Of a stretch of DNA of 64,000 bases, positions 25,992 to 33,240 are shown piece after piece. The translations under genes and the position numbers were made by a program. The DNA is from Pseudoclavibacter sp. 13-3 (GTDB lineage: Bacteria > Actinomycetota > Actinomycetes > Actinomycetales > Microbacteriaceae): assembly GCF_021168475.1 (NCBI RefSeq), contig NZ_JAJOZT010000001.1, forward strand, positions 1 to 64,000, given 5' to 3'. The notes below the pieces were generated by a model. The model was not told the origin of the DNA and ran no database searches. It saw nothing but the letters and a program-made list of their open reading frames with translations. The number at the start of each line of letters is the position of its first letter. Within the stretch, counting starts at the first letter, position 1.

Positions 25992-26164
25992 CGGATCACC
26001 CCGTTCGCGTGGAGTTTCGGGTGCAGACGCTCGTATCGTGTGAGCTGGCCCCAACGCCACACAGCGTGCTTGATCACAGCGACACGCAGGTGATGCATCC
26101 ACGTCCGCAGCTCGACCGGGCGGTCGACGTGAACGGTGAGTGTCGCTTGTGTCTTCGTAGGCAT
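25988..26164 (-). CDS. 58-residue basic hypothetical protein
   Basis: A short ORF ending with an ATGA overlap onto the next gene. Contains TLTVHVDRPVELRTWMHHLR and several His residues. No function can be assigned. Confidence 0.55.
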   Translation of the reverse strand: MPTKTQATLTVHVDRPVELRTWMHHLRVAVIKHAVWRWGQLTRYERLHPKLHANGVIR

Positions 26165-26196
26165 GCATTGCTCGATTGGCCATGCGGTCGGGAGAC

Positions 26197-26598
26197 TCAC
26201 TTGTCGATCTCTTTCCGCCCGGCGCAGGCGTCGACCACGTCGCGGAGCAGGGCCGCTGCGGTGGCAACATAGTCGCGCGGCTCACCGCCGGCAGCGAGCA
26301 GGTCAGCGGCACGCAACGTGCGGCCGAGACGCTCCACCAGCGGCAGGTCGGGGAAGAGCAGCTCGCTCGGGGTGATCAGGCGGCGCACACGACCAGCGAG
26401 CACCGCCTGGTGCAGATCCACGAGGGTTGTGCGCATTGCGACCAGGTCGACCGAGTTCTCCCCGACCCAGACGATGTGCGTCGCACCGCCCTGGGCTTTC
26501 CACTCCCACCAGCCCGGCTGCAGACGATCCAGCACCTGCAGCAGCATGGACCGATACGGCGCGTGCTCCGCGGCGCCCTCGAGGTCATGATCAGTCAT
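26197..26598 (-). CDS. Hypothetical protein
   Basis: A 133-residue mostly helical protein (YRSMLLQVLDRLQPGWWEW, TLVDLHQAVLAGRVRRLIT) with a Glu-Leu-Leu-Phe-Pro turn in the middle. Overlaps the upstream gene by 8 bp. Unknown; possibly specific to this phage group. Confidence 0.6.
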   Translation of the reverse strand: MTDHDLEGAAEHAPYRSMLLQVLDRLQPGWWEWKAQGGATHIVWVGENSVDLVAMRTTLVDLHQAVLAGRVRRLITPSELLFPDLPLVERLGRTLRAADLLAAGGEPRDYVATAAALLRDVVDACAGRKEIDK

Positions 26599-26872
26599 CG
26601 GCCTTCCCCTTCTCTTCATGGCCCGCGAGGGCGGCGAGCGCGGCGCGCAGACGGTTGTCGTCGACCGGCGCCGTCAGACGCTCATACTCGGCGCGCACCC
26701 GCTCGAGCAGCGTGCGCGCTGCGGTCGGCCGACCTCCGCGCACGATCGGGCCGAGATGCCGCCCGTTGTGGTCCTTCCGGCGCCACATCCCTGGTGCCGA
26801 GAAATCACGGGCGATCCACCCGACCACATGCCAGTCAGGAGCCGTCACCGGTTTCCAGGTCAGAGCCGTCAT
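26591..26872 (-). CDS. Hypothetical protein
   Basis: A 93-residue protein with a Trp-rich beta start (LTWKPVTAPDWHVVGWIARD) and a helical end. The layout resembles small host-take-over or DNA-mimic-type phage proteins only loosely; no function assigned. Overlaps both neighbours. Confidence 0.6.
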   Translation of the reverse strand: MTALTWKPVTAPDWHVVGWIARDFSAPGMWRRKDHNGRHLGPIVRGGRPTAARTLLERVRAEYERLTAPVDDNRLRAALAALAGHEEKGKADD

Positions 26873-27087
26873 GCTTCGCTCCCGTCATCCCGCAGCCTGA
26901 GCGCATTCGTGTCAAAACGCACCCTGGTCAGATATCGCGCTTCCAGAGCCTCACGTTCACGGTCCCGAGCGAACGCCGGCACATACGACCGCCAGAACCG
27001 GCGCGCACGCTCCGCGTGCTCAGCACGCATCCGAGCATCAGCAGGCGACCCTGGCCGCTCACCGCCCAGCTCCTGCACAGCGGTCAT
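26869..27087 (-). CDS. Hypothetical protein
   Basis: A 72-residue, Arg/Ala-rich helical protein (ARMRAEHAERARRFWRSYV). Start at 27087 overlaps the ParB-like gene stop; end overlaps the following start. Possibly an accessory to the ParB-like protein, by position only. Confidence 0.58.
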   Translation of the reverse strand: MTAVQELGGERPGSPADARMRAEHAERARRFWRSYVPAFARDREREALEARYLTRVRFDTNALRLRDDGSEA

Positions 27088-28445
27088 CACTTGCCTTCCT
27101 GCTCGATCGTCGACGCCTGATAGCCCCATGCCGTCAGACGCTCGATCTGCGCCTTGCATGACTCCGTCTCATACCCGTCCTGCTCGAACGCCTGATCGGC
27201 CTCCACGTGCGCCAGGGCGGACGCAAGCAGCAGGCACTGCTGCCGGTGCGGAGTCGTCGCCCACTCCTTGAGCGCACGGATATTCGCCCACGCCGACGGC
27301 TCGCCCTCCTTGACCGACTTCGCGCCGACCCACCAGCCGACAAGCACCGTCTGACGTGGGCTCAACGAGTTCTCCCCGATCAGATCCACCACGGCATCGA
27401 TCCACCCCGACGGCAGGCGTTTCTGCTGAAGCAGCTCACCGATGAACTCGCGGCGCACCACCGTCGCCGCACGCCACTGCTTGCGCAGATTCCGCCGGCG
27501 GGCCTTCTCCGCTTTCTCCCGCTCCTCACGCACCGGGTCCGGCGTCGACGCTGACGCAACACCCCAGGAAAAGAGGCCTTGGTCGGCCCACCCACGAATC
27601 CCGTGCACATCACCGGACACGTACTTCCCCGTCTTGTAATCCCATGCGCGACGGCGCCACACGACACGACCCTCGAAACGCACCGCGGCCTCCACCGTCA
27701 ACGGTTCATTCATCGCCTCATCCACGAACAAGCGTGAGAGCGCCCTGATCGCGTCATCACTATGCGACGGCGCATCATCAAGCGGCTCCCACCCCGCAGC
27801 ACGCTGAGCGGCCTCCCACTCAGCACGCTCACGCCGAGCTGTCAGATCCTGTCGAGCCTGCTCAACCGCATGCGCAGCGGGTGTGCCCTGGGAGATGCCC
27901 GCCTTCGCGAGCTCCACCGCCTCCGGCTCGACCTCCTCCAGCTCAGCCAACGCCAACGCATCATCAAACGTCAGCTCACCCGCCTCAAGCCCAGCCTGCG
28001 CATCAGTGTGCTCCGCGATCTTCAACGCAGCCCGAGTGCTCGCCCGCTTCGCCCCCGTGCGCTTCGCAATCCGGTCAGCTCCGACACCGAGCAGCGACAA
28101 CTGCTTGAACGCAGCCACCCGGTCACCGTCCGACAGCGGCGTGCGGGCGTCGTTCTCCACGATCTGGTCGACCAGCAGCTGGTCGGCCGCGCGCTCCGGG
28201 ACGACGAGCACCGGGATCTCTGTGGCGCCGGCCTCGATCGATGCGAGCGTGCGGCGCTGCCCCGTGATGACATGCAGGCCGTCCGCGCGTTCCACGACCG
28301 TGGGCGGCTGCAGCACCCCGTTCTCACGGATCGACGACACGAACGATGGGTCAAGCACCGCGTCCCGGCGCACATTCTTCTCAAACAACAGTGACTCCGG
28401 CGCAACATCTCTCAGCTCCGGACGAACCGCAGTTTCCTCAGCCAT
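27087..28445 (-). CDS. ParB-like N-terminal nuclease-domain protein
   Basis: A 452-residue protein. Residues ~10-95 form a ParB/Srx-type domain (ENGVLQPPTVVERADGLHV, ITGQRRTLASIEAG), with the GQRR box of CTP-binding ParB proteins; residues ~105-150 contain a helix-turn-helix (LLGVGADRIAKRTGAKRAS). The rest is long, helical and charged. There is no parA neighbour, so chromosome-type partitioning is unlikely; such orphan proteins in phages serve as transcription regulators or DNA-modifying helpers. First gene of the overlapping leftward block. Confidence 0.82.
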   Translation of the reverse strand: MAEETAVRPELRDVAPESLLFEKNVRRDAVLDPSFVSSIRENGVLQPPTVVERADGLHVITGQRRTLASIEAGATEIPVLVVPERAADQLLVDQIVENDARTPLSDGDRVAAFKQLSLLGVGADRIAKRTGAKRASTRAALKIAEHTDAQAGLEAGELTFDDALALAELEEVEPEAVELAKAGISQGTPAAHAVEQARQDLTARRERAEWEAAQRAAGWEPLDDAPSHSDDAIRALSRLFVDEAMNEPLTVEAAVRFEGRVVWRRRAWDYKTGKYVSGDVHGIRGWADQGLFSWGVASASTPDPVREEREKAEKARRRNLRKQWRAATVVRREFIGELLQQKRLPSGWIDAVVDLIGENSLSPRQTVLVGWWVGAKSVKEGEPSAWANIRALKEWATTPHRQQCLLLASALAHVEADQAFEQDGYETESCKAQIERLTAWGYQASTIEQEGK

Positions 28446-28484
28446 GGTGGTCTCCTTCGTGATGGCAATGAATTGGTGATGAGT

Positions 28485-28530
28485 AGGGCTGGCGGGAGTC
28501 GAACCCGCGGCCAGCGATCACAATCAGACG
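28485..28530 (-). other. tRNA-like 3' half (T-arm plus acceptor strand)
   Basis: The minus strand reads GCGGGTTCGACTCCCGC, a perfect T-arm with the invariant TTCGA, followed by CAGCCCT as acceptor 3' strand. No D-arm or anticodon arm fits a 73-90 nt tRNA; the only complementary GGGGCTG lies too far away (102 nt in total). It is probably a relic or a captured tRNA 3' end, as found in attP sites, located just upstream of the ParB-like gene. Confidence 0.45.
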
Positions 28531-28616
28531 AAAGGGGGATCAAACGGTGAGATGGTGATCGGCGCTGGCATCCGCACAGCAGCCCCGTGACGCAGCACCC
28601 GCAGGTGCCACGCAGG

Positions 28617-28940
28617 TCAAACGCTGGGGCTCCCCTCGACCAGGGCACGGGCGAGAGCCGCGTCACCATGCACCAGCGGAGAAGAACGAGGGCCACGAGT
28701 CAGGAACCCATGCGCCCACGACAGCAGTGCAGGAGAGTCAACGGGTGCGGCCGAACGCTCCAACACCTCCAGCGAAGCCAGCGGAGCGACGAGGATCAGG
28801 GCCGGGTCATCCAGGCTGTGCAGCACAGCAGTGAGCCCAAGATCCACATGCACAGTCACACGATGCACCGTGCAGCGGTGCCCCGCATGCACGACGACAT
28901 CGCCAGGGCGAGCGACCAGCGACTGAGGTGCGGGGCTCAT
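28617..28940 (-). CDS. Hypothetical protein
   Basis: A 107-residue protein beginning with SH3-like beta strands (VARPGDVVVHAGHRCTVHRV) and followed by a helical part. Overlaps the upstream membrane-protein gene by 4 bp. Unknown function. About 170 bp separate it from the ParB-like gene; that gap holds the tRNA-like element. Confidence 0.58.
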   Translation of the reverse strand: MSPAPQSLVARPGDVVVHAGHRCTVHRVTVHVDLGLTAVLHSLDDPALILVAPLASLEVLERSAAPVDSPALLSWAHGFLTRGPRSSPLVHGDAALARALVEGSPSV

Positions 28941-29239
28941 GCTGCAGCCCTCCGCCCATGACCGGACGCCACGACCCGCACCTCACGCGACGACTCGACC
29001 GCCGGCAGCGCGTCCGGGTCAGGCATCAGCAGCAGCTCCCGGAACACCGAGAAAGTGAAACGAGCCAGCACCACCGCACCCACAACGAACGCAGTGACAG
29101 CCAGAGCCTTCCACGTCCAGGCCGGCAACGGCGCCCCCAGAGGAGCAGCAACCAGCGCAGCAAGCACGGCCAGAAGCCAGAGCACTGACGTAGTCCAGCA
29201 ATTGAAGATCAGAGCCAGTGCCCTGCGGAATGTGATCAT
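28937..29239 (-). CDS. Small two-span membrane protein
   Basis: A 100-residue protein with two hydrophobic segments (~17-38, VLWLLAVLAALVAAPLG, and ~47-68, LAVTAFVVGAVVLARFTF) and a hydrophilic C-terminal tail. Both ends agree with a real gene: overlap downstream, and a GGGAGACC-like site before the ATG at 29239. Membrane accessory protein of unknown role. Confidence 0.6.
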   Translation of the reverse strand: MITFRRALALIFNCWTTSVLWLLAVLAALVAAPLGAPLPAWTWKALAVTAFVVGAVVLARFTFSVFRELLLMPDPDALPAVESSREVRVVASGHGRRAAA

Positions 29240-29268
29240 GGTGGTCTCCCTGTAGTGATCGGTGATGG

Positions 29269-29523
29269 TTATCGAACGAGGTGGAGCCGGCGTCCGGGCT
29301 GCACGGGAGTATCCCCGGCCACCCAGGCGTCGACTGCAGATCTGCGCATGCGGTAGTGGCCGCGAGCGCCGTGGCGTGACGCGGTGAGATCGCCGGCCGC
29401 GATGGCGCGGCGGACGGTGACGATGTGATAGCCGGTGTAGTCAGCGGCTGCGCGTGCGGAGAGCCATGGGTCGGCGTCTGGCACGGGCACCTGGAGTGAC
29501 GCTGTTAGTCTTTGAGATGGCAT
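29269..29523 (-). CDS. Excisionase-type helix-turn-helix protein
   Basis: An 84-residue MerR-like winged-helix protein: DPWLSARAAADYTGYHIVTV forms the helix-turn-helix, HYRMRRSAVDAWVAG the wing and end. This is the excisionase/AlpA layout. The ATG at 29523 starts the conserved domain; the longer frame upstream is not credible. It may act as directionality factor for the integrase at the right end or as regulator of the leftward block. Divergent from the next plus-strand gene. Confidence 0.78.
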   Translation of the reverse strand: MPSQRLTASLQVPVPDADPWLSARAAADYTGYHIVTVRRAIAAGDLTASRHGARGHYRMRRSAVDAWVAGDTPVQPGRRLHLVR

Positions 29524-29597
29524 TCGTATGCCTTTCTGATGTGCTGCTGTGCGATGCAGCGTTTCCTGCTGGTCTTGAGGAATGGGGAATTCGGCCG

Positions 29598-30245
29598 ATG
29601 AGAATATCTGTGCGAACTCGGGCGTTTGGGTGGTTGAGCCATGCGGCTCAGCGCATGGATCCGGCAGTTTGGAAGGATCCTGGCGCGAACGACAGGATGT
29701 ATCGCTTGGTGCGGGCACGGCCCGTGTTTTTCCCGGATCAGGATGCTCTGGCAAATCTCATACGCGGATTGCAAAGTCGTGATGACATCGACGCGGTTCG
29801 GGTCAACAGATTCGGTCAGGATTTCGAGGGCACAACCGCAGACGAAATTGCGGAAGCCGTAGCGCGACAGTCGAAACCTGCTCGTGACAGCATCCAAGTC
29901 GTTATCGAGACTCAGGACGGCCAAGCGCAAGTGGTCTTCGAGAATGCCCGCAGGGGAGGCAAAGCCACTACCGCCATTAGTGGCGGTCCGGATAGTCTCT
30001 GCTCCCTGTTCCCTGGAGCTGTCGATGATAACTGCGAAGAGATGCCCCACGCTCGGCGCAGGGCTCCCTTGATTGAGCCGATCCACGCGCACGACGAAAG
30101 CGCGGCAAGGCTCGCACTCGCAGCGTCCAACAAAGCTGCCCGCATCGGTGGTCTGTGGGGATTTCTCGCCGGCATAGTCAGCGGACTCATACCACTGGCT
30201 CTCCAGCTCATAATCAGCGCGCACGGTACCACTCCGATCCCGTAA
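29598..30245 (+). CDS. Tail-anchored membrane protein of unknown function
   Basis: A 215-residue protein with a mixed alpha/beta cytosolic part (FFPDQDALANLIRGLQSRDD, then QVVIETQDGQAQVVFENA) and one C-terminal membrane helix (GGLWGFLAGIVSGLIPLALQ). The ATG at 29598 is the first that does not overlap the divergent excisionase gene. An equally long ORF on the other strand is rejected because it lacks membrane or domain character. Single plus-strand gene in an otherwise leftward region, so probably expressed in the lysogen. No family recognised. Confidence 0.6.
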   Translation: MRISVRTRAFGWLSHAAQRMDPAVWKDPGANDRMYRLVRARPVFFPDQDALANLIRGLQSRDDIDAVRVNRFGQDFEGTTADEIAEAVARQSKPARDSIQVVIETQDGQAQVVFENARRGGKATTAISGGPDSLCSLFPGAVDDNCEEMPHARRRAPLIEPIHAHDESAARLALAASNKAARIGGLWGFLAGIVSGLIPLALQLIISAHGTTPIP

Positions 30246-30534
30246 ACGCTGGGGCACTCTCAATCTCGGAAACCGCACGGGCAACATCGAGCCCACCCTG
30301 GCGAGTCACAATCTCAACCGCTCGATACTCAGAGACTCCCCGCGACACCGCATAGGCGATCAAGTCCGCACACAACACTCCCTGCTGACTCCGCCCCCTC
30401 GCGATCCACGCAAAGACCTGCAGCGCACGCTTAGTCCTACGTCCTACGCCATACGGAGCGCCGTTACAGACAACAGCCGTAGCAACTCCCGCGGTCAAAG
30501 CCACGGTCACAACGGCGACGACTAAGGCGATCAT
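30214..30534 (-). CDS. Small membrane protein
   Basis: A 106-residue protein with one N-terminal hydrophobic helix (MIALVVAVVTVALTAGVATA), then a basic cytosolic domain. Its ATG overlaps the stop of a 42-residue ORF (ATGA) and its end overlaps the convergent plus-strand gene by 32 bp. Unknown function. Confidence 0.55.
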   Translation of the reverse strand: MIALVVAVVTVALTAGVATAVVCNGAPYGVGRRTKRALQVFAWIARGRSQQGVLCADLIAYAVSRGVSEYRAVEIVTRQGGLDVARAVSEIESAPAFTGSEWYRAR

Positions 30535-30659
30535 GCTTCACCGCCCATCAACGAATGCTCATCGCGCCCACGGAGGAACTCATCACCCTCCGCGACCACC
30601 CCGTCAACTAACCGGGCAGTCTCAGCCAGGCCCACACGTAAGTTCCTTCGAACACTCAT
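30531..30659 (-). CDS. 42-residue leader protein coupled to the membrane protein
   Basis: An ORF from an ATG at 30659 with AGAAGGG eight bases upstream, ending in an ATGA overlap with the next start. It is helical and acidic (ETARLVDGVVAEGDEFLRG). The good ribosome site and coupling make translation likely. The pair sits between two plus-strand genes. Confidence 0.5.
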   Translation of the reverse strand: MSVRRNLRVGLAETARLVDGVVAEGDEFLRGRDEHSLMGGEA

Positions 30660-30795
30660 GCTGCATCGCCCTTCTGCACGGGCGCATGAGCGATTCCCGC
30701 GAATCAGACGGGCTGGTATCGTTGGCGAGGTGTCGCCGAAACTATTGCGGGCCGTATGGTGCGCTAGGTTGAATCGGCGTTCTCGGGACGTGAGG

Positions 30796-31326
30796 ATGCA
30801 TGTGATTGACGGGTGGGGAGCTATCACAGTCGCTTTGCCGTATTTCTTTTCGATTGCGGCATTCTTGTTCGCACTGCGCGCTGATCGACGAGCAAAAGAG
30901 AAAGTGGCTCTTGAGACTGAGACCGAGTGGTCCGTGGAATTGACCACCGGAGACGACGCTGGATACGCTGAACTTTTGTTTTGGTGTCGCGGGCCGCGTG
31001 TAATTGAGGAAGCTTGGTTCGTTATCGAGCGGATGATCTCACCACTCAATCGTCCGCACATTATCGCAGCACACCAAGCGTTCCACCTCTTGGACGGTGA
31101 AAACATCGCGCTCTGGCTCGACACCCTCGATGACGTCATAGCGCTCCCCGACCACGTGACGATCGAGTGGACGTATCAGACGACGAAATCCAGTCGCGCG
31201 CTGCGCCGGATTCGGTACTTGACTGTGCAGCAGAGGCGAATCGACGCGATTCACTACGCGAACGTTTCGCTGACCGACGTGAAGAAGCAGATCCACGCGC
31301 TTCGCGAATCTCAATCATCACATTGA
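30796..31326 (+). CDS. Membrane-anchored protein of unknown function
   Basis: A 176-residue protein starting at an ATG with TGAGGA before it. One N-terminal membrane helix (WGAITVALPYFFSIAAFLFA) is followed by a soluble domain with beta strands (TEWSVELTTGDDAGYAELLF, HVTIEWTYQTTKSSRALRR). The in-frame extension to 30658 lacks a ribosome site. Its stop lies 60 bp from the stop of the convergent HTH gene. A membrane protein expressed next to the immunity region is a candidate superinfection-exclusion factor; inference from position only. Confidence 0.6.
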   Translation: MHVIDGWGAITVALPYFFSIAAFLFALRADRRAKEKVALETETEWSVELTTGDDAGYAELLFWCRGPRVIEEAWFVIERMISPLNRPHIIAAHQAFHLLDGENIALWLDTLDDVIALPDHVTIEWTYQTTKSSRALRRIRYLTVQQRRIDAIHYANVSLTDVKKQIHALRESQSSH

Positions 31327-31386
31327 CGTACACCGTGTAGATCATGGCTGCAGCACTCAAGATGACAGCTCCACTCTCCCAGGTCA

Positions 31387-31707
31387 TCATGCTGACCTCC
31401 GATCCACTGCGAGCGCAGGAGACGCCACATCGACCTTCTCAACGGATTCCCGCGTATGCCGATCGTGCGCGTCTGCAGAGTCTCGGAAAACCGGGGGCGT
31501 GAACACTGCAGGTTCCACTCCCAGCACAGCTGCGATGACGAAAAGCTCACTGAAATTAAATTCTCCGAACCCTCCAAGCTTGCGATAGAGGGTCGCCCGT
31601 GGAATTCCTGTTCTGTCAGACAGCGTCTTTTTCGGCATTCCACTCGCATCAAGTGCCCGTAAGACCGCCGAGGCGACTGTCTCAATAACCTGCTCGCGTG
31701 TGCTCAT
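31387..31707 (-). CDS. HTH regulator (Cro/CopG-type role)
   Basis: A 106-residue protein with an XRE-type helix-turn-helix in its first half (TLSDRTGIPRATLYRKLGG) and a short tail with acidic and basic clusters. It is transcribed divergently from the XRE/ImmA pair and is the likely opposing regulator of the switch. TTGCGT-17-TAGTGT ends six bases before its ATG and there is no SD, so its mRNA is probably leaderless. AACGACTCGTT, a palindrome inside that spacer, is a plausible operator. Confidence 0.78.
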   Translation of the reverse strand: MSTREQVIETVASAVLRALDASGMPKKTLSDRTGIPRATLYRKLGGFGEFNFSELFVIAAVLGVEPAVFTPPVFRDSADAHDRHTRESVEKVDVASPALAVDRRSA

Positions 31708-31801
31708 ATGAACACACTAACGACTCGTTCGCGTACACGCAAGCGTAATGTGTGTTGATATGGCTACACATTGTGTTGATATTGCATCTATAGTGATCTA
31801 C
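31708..31801. promoter_or_regulatory. Divergent immunity control region with operator repeats
   Basis: For the minus gene: -35 at 31737-31742 and -10 at 31714-31719 (17-bp spacer), with palindrome AACGA-C-TCGTT at 31719-31729. For the plus gene: -10 TATAGT at 31789-31794, seven bases before the ATG. Two direct copies of TGTGTTGATAT (31751-31761, 31772-31782) are 21 bp apart, two helical turns, and AATGTGT/ACACATT arms enclose the first copy (31747-31753, 31766-31772). These are likely repressor sites. Confidence 0.7.
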
Positions 31802-32185
31802 ATGGACACAGCAGCCGAGCGATTCAATCGGGCAGTAGGTGCGCAGATTCGCGCCGAGATCGCGGCCCACGGTGACACGGTGAAAGGTGTCAGCGAGAAG
31901 ACAGGCATCTCCCGCAGCAGTCTGGTCAAGTATCTAGACGGCGAGCGACACATCCCAGTGAGCAGTGTCTATCGCATCAGTTCACTGTGGGCTTTGCCAC
32001 CCGAGGTCATAGTTGAACGAGCCTCAGAACGCTACTTCCTGGATGAGTCTCAGCGACGCAGTCCGGCCACTGTGACGGACTTGTCGTCCCGTCGCCATGA
32101 TGCTCCGCCTTTCGAGGTCCATGAGGAACGTGGTGCCGCGTACGACCAGGCTGACGGTGAAGTCAGCGATCCCGAAGAACCGTAG
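31802..32185 (+). CDS. XRE-family phage repressor
   Basis: A 127-residue protein with a helix-turn-helix near residues 24-55 (TVKGVSEKTGISRSSLVKYL, HIPVSSVYRISSLW) and a charged C-terminal tail. The ATG at 31802 lies seven bases after a TATAGT -10 box and has no SD, so a leaderless transcript is likely, as for lambda cI from PRM. It is followed by an ImmA/IrrE metallopeptidase gene, the arrangement of ICEBs1-type ImmR-ImmA immunity modules. Probable lysogeny repressor. Confidence 0.82.
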   Translation: MDTAAERFNRAVGAQIRAEIAAHGDTVKGVSEKTGISRSSLVKYLDGERHIPVSSVYRISSLWALPPEVIVERASERYFLDESQRRSPATVTDLSSRRHDAPPFEVHEERGAAYDQADGEVSDPEEP

Positions 32186-32198
32186 AAGAGAGCATCAC

Positions 32199-32570
32199 GT
32201 GGGGGCATACGATCCTTGGGAGCACGCCGAGCAACTCGGCATCCCCGTCTACCGGTATCCGCTGAAGACCGCACCAGGCATGTGGGTGCCAGACCAGCGC
32301 GCCATCCTCATGCGCCCAGACTTGCGAATGTTCGAAGAGATCTGCGTACTGGCACACGAACTCGTCCACGCCGAATACAACGACCCCGCCGGGCACGACG
32401 GCAAAGCCGAACGACGAGCACACCGCATCGCAGCACACCGACTCATCGACCAACGCGAACTGCGAGCGCTCGGCCGTCTCTACGGGCACGTCGACGACCG
32501 TCTCTGTCACGAGCTCGGCGTCACACGCGAGATTCTCACCGCAGCACTTCAGGAACAAGTGGCATCATGA
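32199..32570 (+). CDS. ImmA/IrrE-family metallopeptidase
   Basis: A 123-residue gluzincin-type peptidase with HELVHAEYND (residues ~60-69) providing the two zinc-binding His and catalytic Glu, and AERRAHRIAAHRL containing the following helix. GTG start at 32199 is supported by AGAAGAGAG eight bases upstream. ImmA cleaves its partner repressor to induce the prophage; the adjacent XRE gene is the likely substrate. Confidence 0.85.
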   Translation: MGAYDPWEHAEQLGIPVYRYPLKTAPGMWVPDQRAILMRPDLRMFEEICVLAHELVHAEYNDPAGHDGKAERRAHRIAAHRLIDQRELRALGRLYGHVDDRLCHELGVTREILTAALQEQVAS

Positions 32571-32667
32571 GGTACAGACTTCCATGCGCCGCTTGTCCGC
32601 TTTCGCTGCGCTATGCTCGCCTTTGGGCGGATGCGGTGAGAGTTCTGTGTCCAGTGGGGAGAACATT

Positions 32668-33240
32668 TTGATACCGGCTCTGAACAGCGATGGGCATTTG
32701 CCACCAGGTAGATACCGAACGACCTTGGACGAGATCAAGCAGGAGTTCGTCGATCACCGCCGCTTCGCCGCTTCCACCACTCGAGCCGACGTATGGGACG
32801 GTTTCTCTAACTACCTGGCAGCATGGGCCGCAGCAGAGCACAACTTAGGTGTCGACTTCCTGAAGGCGATCTGGATCGCCGGAAGTTTCACGTCGTCCGA
32901 GATTGACCCCAACGATATCGATATCAGCCCGTTCTATGACAGCTCGCTCATCGAGCAAGTCAAGGGGAAACCAGGTGTGGGACAGCTCAAGAACCTATTC
33001 GAGCAACGATCGCGTGTTGTCGAAGAGTTCAAAGTAGAGCCGTTCGCAGTTCCGTGGCGCCCGGTGATTTCAACACTCTTGCCCTCTAGACTTACTGAAC
33101 CAGAGCGTTCATACTTGGCCAACCGAGGCGGACTCGACGATTGGTGGCAACGCACACGGCCAGGAGGCAAGGACGAGCCACCGACGCTCGACGGCATCGC
33201 GGCGCGACGCGGGTATTTGGAGGTGATGGTGCGTGATTGA
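32668..33240 (+). CDS. DUF6932-like nucleotidyltransferase-fold protein
   Basis: A 190-residue protein. The conserved part begins LIPALNSDGHLPPGRYRTTL and includes IAGSFTSSEIDPNDIDIS (residues ~72-89), matching the minimal nucleotidyltransferase signature (GS, ~9 residues, DxD). I place the start at TTG 32668, seven bases after GGGGAG, where related proteins start; the longer frame from 32584 adds a spurious lipobox-like leader. The next gene overlaps it by 8 bp. The cassette lies between immunity genes and integrase, where prophages carry lysogen-expressed cargo. Possible antitoxin or defence enzyme; unproven. Confidence 0.7.
   Translation: MIPALNSDGHLPPGRYRTTLDEIKQEFVDHRRFAASTTRADVWDGFSNYLAAWAAAEHNLGVDFLKAIWIAGSFTSSEIDPNDIDISPFYDSSLIEQVKGKPGVGQLKNLFEQRSRVVEEFKVEPFAVPWRPVISTLLPSRLTEPERSYLANRGGLDDWWQRTRPGGKDEPPTLDGIAARRGYLEVMVRD

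Noticed and set aside
28485-28590. Complete tRNA gene
   Set aside because: Only the T-arm and acceptor 3' strand fit; the acceptor 5' match would make a 102-nt molecule with no D-arm or anticodon arm.
29505-30296. 263-codon minus-strand ORF
   Set aside because: Overlaps both the excisionase gene and the plus-strand gene; lacks the membrane helix and domain pattern that support the plus-strand reading.
32584-32667. Lipoprotein-like leader with LGGC lipobox in front of the nucleotidyltransferase protein
   Set aside because: The conserved part starts at a TTG with a good GGGGAG site at 32668; a secreted nucleotidyltransferase fused to a lipobox is implausible and the leader has no ribosome site.
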